A DNA stretch of 64,000 nucleotides from Photobacterium frigidiphilum. GTDB lineage: Bacteria; Pseudomonadota; Gammaproteobacteria; Enterobacterales; Vibrionaceae. Positions 61,319 through 64,000 of this stretch are shown piece after piece. Numbering within the stretch: the stretch's first letter is position 1; each line of letters begins with the position of its first letter. The notes under the pieces were generated by a model, which saw only the letters and a list, made by a program, of their open reading frames with translations, had not been told where the DNA came from and searched no databases. Made by a program: the position numbers and the translations under genes. The DNA is taken from assembly GCF_003025615.1 (NCBI RefSeq), contig NZ_PYMJ01000004.1:62001-126000 (forward strand), given 5' to 3'.

Positions 61319-62809
61319 TTAAGGCTTCATTGCAATTGTCTGTTCAGTATTAGCAATTGGTAATGCAGCACTGACCGATGTCATATTAACGATGTCTACC
61401 TTTAATTTATCTTTACCGAGTAATTCATCCACAATTTTTTGAGGGAATGGCCAGTAATTGAGCTGAGCATATAAGGTAATAGTTCCTGAAGTCCCTTTTG
61501 GTATTTGAAAAGTATAATCGACGATTGAATAGCCATTCGGTTGAATGCGCGTATCAGACAACACTCTATCAACTTCCCACACATTTAAGTCAACCACATT
61601 GCCATTGGCATCACCTAACGTGACTTTGAAGTTACGTGTCCCTTTTTCAGTGTGTCCATCGACAACTGCACCAGAACGGTAGATTGAGGGTTGAACGTCT
61701 GTTTTAACATTAAAATCAACCCACACCTCACGGCCTTCAGGGAAACCAGTAGGCAGTTTATGACCCGCACCCACATTGGCCACTTTGACTTTTATGGTGA
61801 CAAGCTCGCCTGATATGAGTGAGTCAGGTAAACCAATAAACTCAATGGTTGCTGCCGATCTAAGCATGGCACGTGAGAGCTCGGCACTTTCCGGGTTATT
61901 AAAATATTGATGTAACGTTGAATTACCCCCAGTGAATTCATGGGAATAAATGTGTTTACGCTCTTTTCCCATAATGGCTGATTTACCTGGGTTATCGCGT
62001 TGCCCTGGACCTGGTGTCATATGGCAATCTTGGCACTGTATGCCTTGCTCGTTATAAGCGCTTTCTTGCCATTCATCGTAAGTACGTTCTATCGGTGTAC
62101 TATTGAAAGGGTGAGTAACATTATGACAAGTAGAACAGAATTCAGAGCGAGTATGAAGATCAGAGTATTCTGTTTTATGGTAAGGCGAACTTGCATCGGT
62201 ACGCGGACCTAGTTTTACATGTTTATCTTTGTTGGGTGATAAAATGTAAGCCGCGTTATCGTTGCCCGTTATACCGATAATGTTATGGCAAACTTCGCAG
62301 TTTACCCCAGGTAGGTCGGTCTTCGTCTCTATCATTGCGGCAGAAGCATCCATGCTTGTCATGCCTATCGGGCTGTGACAAGCAATACAAAAATTATCTA
62401 CTTGGCCATCAGTTGCTTTACTCGCGCGTAGAAATAGCGCTTGATAAATAGGGTCTTCCCAAGAGTAAGCCATGGCTGATTTTTCCCATTGCTGGTAAAT
62501 TTTACTGTGGCACCCTTTACAGACTTCAGTGTCTTCAAACATGGTAGGTGTTAGCTGACGGCCATCGGTGGTAGCCCGTGATGGATAAAAAGGGCTGCTT
62601 TCCGTTATTTGTTCTTCTGTTAGTGGCTTATGCGGTTTTTGCCATTTATACAGACCGTCTTGTGCATAAATGTGAAAGGGTGATAGTAATACTATAAATA
62701 TAAAAAAAGATCGGATGAAATTGAATAGAGGCAATAAGCATAAAGCCTGATGTTGAATTGGTTTGAATTCGTTTTTAATTAAAAAGTATCGAGCACTTCT
62801 AATATCCAT
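61319..62809 (-). CDS. Five-haem c-type cytochrome
   Basis: About 496 residues from ATG 62809, the frame extending to TTG 62884. A signal peptide around FIRSFFIFIVLLSPFHIYAQ places it in the periplasm. Five CXXCH haem sites: CKGCH, CIACH, CEVCH, CSTCH and CQDCH, all in the N-terminal 60 per cent. The C-terminal 200 residues are beta-rich and contain no haem site. It resembles cytochrome c-554-type multihaem proteins in anaerobic respiration; the partner is unknown. A CRP-like site lies upstream. Confidence 0.75.
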   Translation of the reverse strand: MDIRSARYFLIKNEFKPIQHQALCLLPLFNFIRSFFIFIVLLSPFHIYAQDGLYKWQKPHKPLTEEQITESSPFYPSRATTDGRQLTPTMFEDTEVCKGCHSKIYQQWEKSAMAYSWEDPIYQALFLRASKATDGQVDNFCIACHSPIGMTSMDASAAMIETKTDLPGVNCEVCHNIIGITGNDNAAYILSPNKDKHVKLGPRTDASSPYHKTEYSDLHTRSEFCSTCHNVTHPFNSTPIERTYDEWQESAYNEQGIQCQDCHMTPGPGQRDNPGKSAIMGKERKHIYSHEFTGGNSTLHQYFNNPESAELSRAMLRSAATIEFIGLPDSLISGELVTIKVKVANVGAGHKLPTGFPEGREVWVDFNVKTDVQPSIYRSGAVVDGHTEKGTRNFKVTLGDANGNVVDLNVWEVDRVLSDTRIQPNGYSIVDYTFQIPKGTSGTITLYAQLNYWPFPQKIVDELLGKDKLKVDIVNMTSVSAALPIANTEQTIAMKP

Positions 62810-62941
62810 AGGTTTACCCATTAAAGAATGATGAATATATTGCTGATTAGCTAAGCTGCCACCTATTGAGTTTAGGTGTGACAAATGGAACTGACTTCAC
62901 AAATATAAGATTCTTGGCATACTTTTGTGTGGATAATGAAA

Positions 62942-62957
62942 TGTGAAAAAATTTACA
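62942..62957. promoter_or_regulatory. CRP-like binding site
   Basis: TGTGA-AAAAAT-TTACA differs from the CRP consensus TGTGA-N6-TCACA by one base. It lies between the divergent cytochrome and lipoprotein genes, 133 bases upstream of the cytochrome start at 62809 and 129 upstream of the lipoprotein. Confidence 0.5.
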
Positions 62958-63085
62958 CAATTGTGACTATTTTTTTTGATATTCCCGTAGAATACGTTAG
63001 ATATTTTAGGCATCGTTATCAATGTGCTTCTTTACTGACAATGGTAAAGAACTTGTATTTAAGAATGCAAATCTAGGGGATAGAT

Positions 63086-63457
63086 ATGAAGCAAATTTTT
63101 TTAGGTAGTGTAATTGTCGCTTCATTATTAATGCTATCTGGTTGTGGAGATGAGTTACAGCTCACTGCTGCACAGGTTAAAAATGTGGATAAAATGTCGG
63201 TTGCTTCTGATCAAACGACACTAGATGTATATTGCCCGACAGGAATTTGTATTTTTGACTTGTCATCGAATATTGAAACGAACGTTGTTGTTACCATGCA
63301 TTACAACGATGACAAGATATTCAGCAAGATTGAAGGCGTGAGCGTGACGGGTAGAATGGGCTCAACAGTAAAAGTATTAGGTGAAAACAGCTTCAGCATG
63401 GATCTGGCTGCTGATAACGACGTATCAAAAATTCAAGTTGTTGACTTTTATCGTTAA
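63086..63457 (+). CDS. Small lipoprotein
   Basis: 123 residues, lipobox MLSGC (Cys about residue 20) followed by Gly-Asp. Mature part beta-rich with one Cys pair (YCPTGICIFD). Family not recognised. AGGGGAT precedes the ATG. Divergent from the cytochrome gene; ends four bases from the next, convergent, gene. Confidence 0.6.
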   Translation: MKQIFLGSVIVASLLMLSGCGDELQLTAAQVKNVDKMSVASDQTTLDVYCPTGICIFDLSSNIETNVVVTMHYNDDKIFSKIEGVSVTGRMGSTVKVLGENSFSMDLAADNDVSKIQVVDFYR

Positions 63458-63461
63458 TCGT

Positions 63462-63908
63462 TTATTTGTTATTTATTCTTTGCTTTCGTTTATGTCGATT
63501 AGATGCACCCGCCGTCGGTTTCATTGGAACTGGGCGTCTCTCTGCTAAAAGGTGTTTAATAGCCAATATAGGGTGTGTGAATAACATTCTTGGCCCAGCA
63601 TAGCGCATTATCGTTTGCGACATTGCTTTGTATTCTGGTTTATAGCAGTGAATAGGGCATTGACGACATGTTGGCTTGTTTTCGCCATAAGGGCAGCGAT
63701 CTAATCGCAGAAGTGCATATTCAAGAAAGTCGGCACATTGCTCACACAGTTTGCCGTTTGGCTTAAGTGCATTTGGACTAGATACTGCGTGCTGAGCGAT
63801 CTTGTGATGCTGGTGGTGTGCTTTGCAGTAAATATTTGTCATTAGCTGGACGGTTTTAAATTCGCTTCTGAGAGAGCCCGCTAAGATGTTTGGCAAAACT
63901 GAATGCAT
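63462..63908 (-). CDS. Nitrous-oxide-stimulated promoter family protein
   Basis: 148 residues. The IYCKAHH start region at about 27, then LCEQCADFLEYALLRLDRCP and CRQCPIHCYKPEYKAMSQTI with YAGPRMLFTHPILAIKHLL are diagnostic of this family. Seven Cys suggest Fe-S or zinc binding. It is thought to relate to anaerobic nitrogen-oxide metabolism only by name; function unproven. An alternative start is Met 23 (63842). The last 90 bases of the window beyond it show nothing recognisable. Confidence 0.85.
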   Translation of the reverse strand: MHSVLPNILAGSLRSEFKTVQLMTNIYCKAHHQHHKIAQHAVSSPNALKPNGKLCEQCADFLEYALLRLDRCPYGENKPTCRQCPIHCYKPEYKAMSQTIMRYAGPRMLFTHPILAIKHLLAERRPVPMKPTAGASNRHKRKQRINNK

Positions 63909-64000
63909 ATTATTACCTTTAGTTCGAGCGATAGAACTTACACAATATCGAGTGAATATTTTACTCGAACAAAGTGATATTTAAAATGCAACAAATGGTT

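Overview
The window looks like chromosomal DNA of a marine gammaproteobacterium of the Vibrionaceae, most likely Photobacterium or a close relative. I base this on recognised protein families: a SEC-C protein of the PBPRA1643 family, a thermostable-haemolysin-family protein, a bacterial alternative oxidase, YbiT, YfcC and a nitrous-oxide-stimulated-promoter-family protein. AT-rich intergenic DNA and tRNA genes with an encoded CCA fit this. No rRNA, prophage, CRISPR array or intact insertion sequence was seen.

Positions 1-5.5 kb are an accessory, decaying region. It holds two remnants of an IS91-type integrase/transposase element, a two-copy hairpin repeat, truncated acetyltransferases and single-gene units (lipoprotein, phosphoribosyltransferase, hydrolase). 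From 5.5 to 15 kb there is metabolic and housekeeping content (NmrA-like reductase, NhaC antiporter, alternative oxidase, deoC), then a deletion scar fusing two convergent truncated genes, then small cassette-like genes (NUDIX, GNAT, NTF2-like).

Positions 15.36-23.63 kb carry one tightly packed plus-strand operon of eight exported proteins. Several have LPP20/FlgT-like segments, three are lipoproteins and one is an MltC-like lytic transglycosylase. It looks like an envelope assembly of unknown function. Positions 23.8-35.1 kb are mostly single genes: a NifW-like protein, a periplasmic truncated haemoglobin, an EamA exporter, a CopD-like protein, GNAT, APH, a GST-like protein, ybiT, a metallophosphoesterase and yfcC.

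Positions 35.3-44.4 kb form a yersiniabactin-type siderophore uptake locus: two ABC exporter-fold half-transporters (YbtP/YbtQ-like), an RhtX/FptX/YbtX-type MFS protein, a FyuA-like TonB receptor and two AraC regulators. No siderophore synthesis genes are present in the window. A Fur-like box and an inverted-repeat operator candidate are visible.

Positions 44.6-52.3 kb hold a chaperone-usher fimbrial locus behind a CsgD/VpsT-like regulator. It is bounded by a 74-bp near-identical copy of the tRNA-Thr/tRNA-Gly junction, whose intact version lies in a Ser-Thr-Gly-Asn tRNA array at 52.1-52.5 kb.

Positions 53.2-59.5 kb contain a two-component system and an operon encoding a T_hemolysin (acyltransferase-like) protein, an AMP-ligase joined to a haem-oxygenase-like di-iron domain, and an SDR reductase. 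Upstream is a CTTAAG-N5-CTTAAG response-regulator box. This looks like a regulated, apparently undescribed fatty-acid-derived metabolite pathway. The window ends with a divergent POT transporter, a five-haem cytochrome, a small lipoprotein and a nitrous-oxide-stimulated-promoter-family protein.
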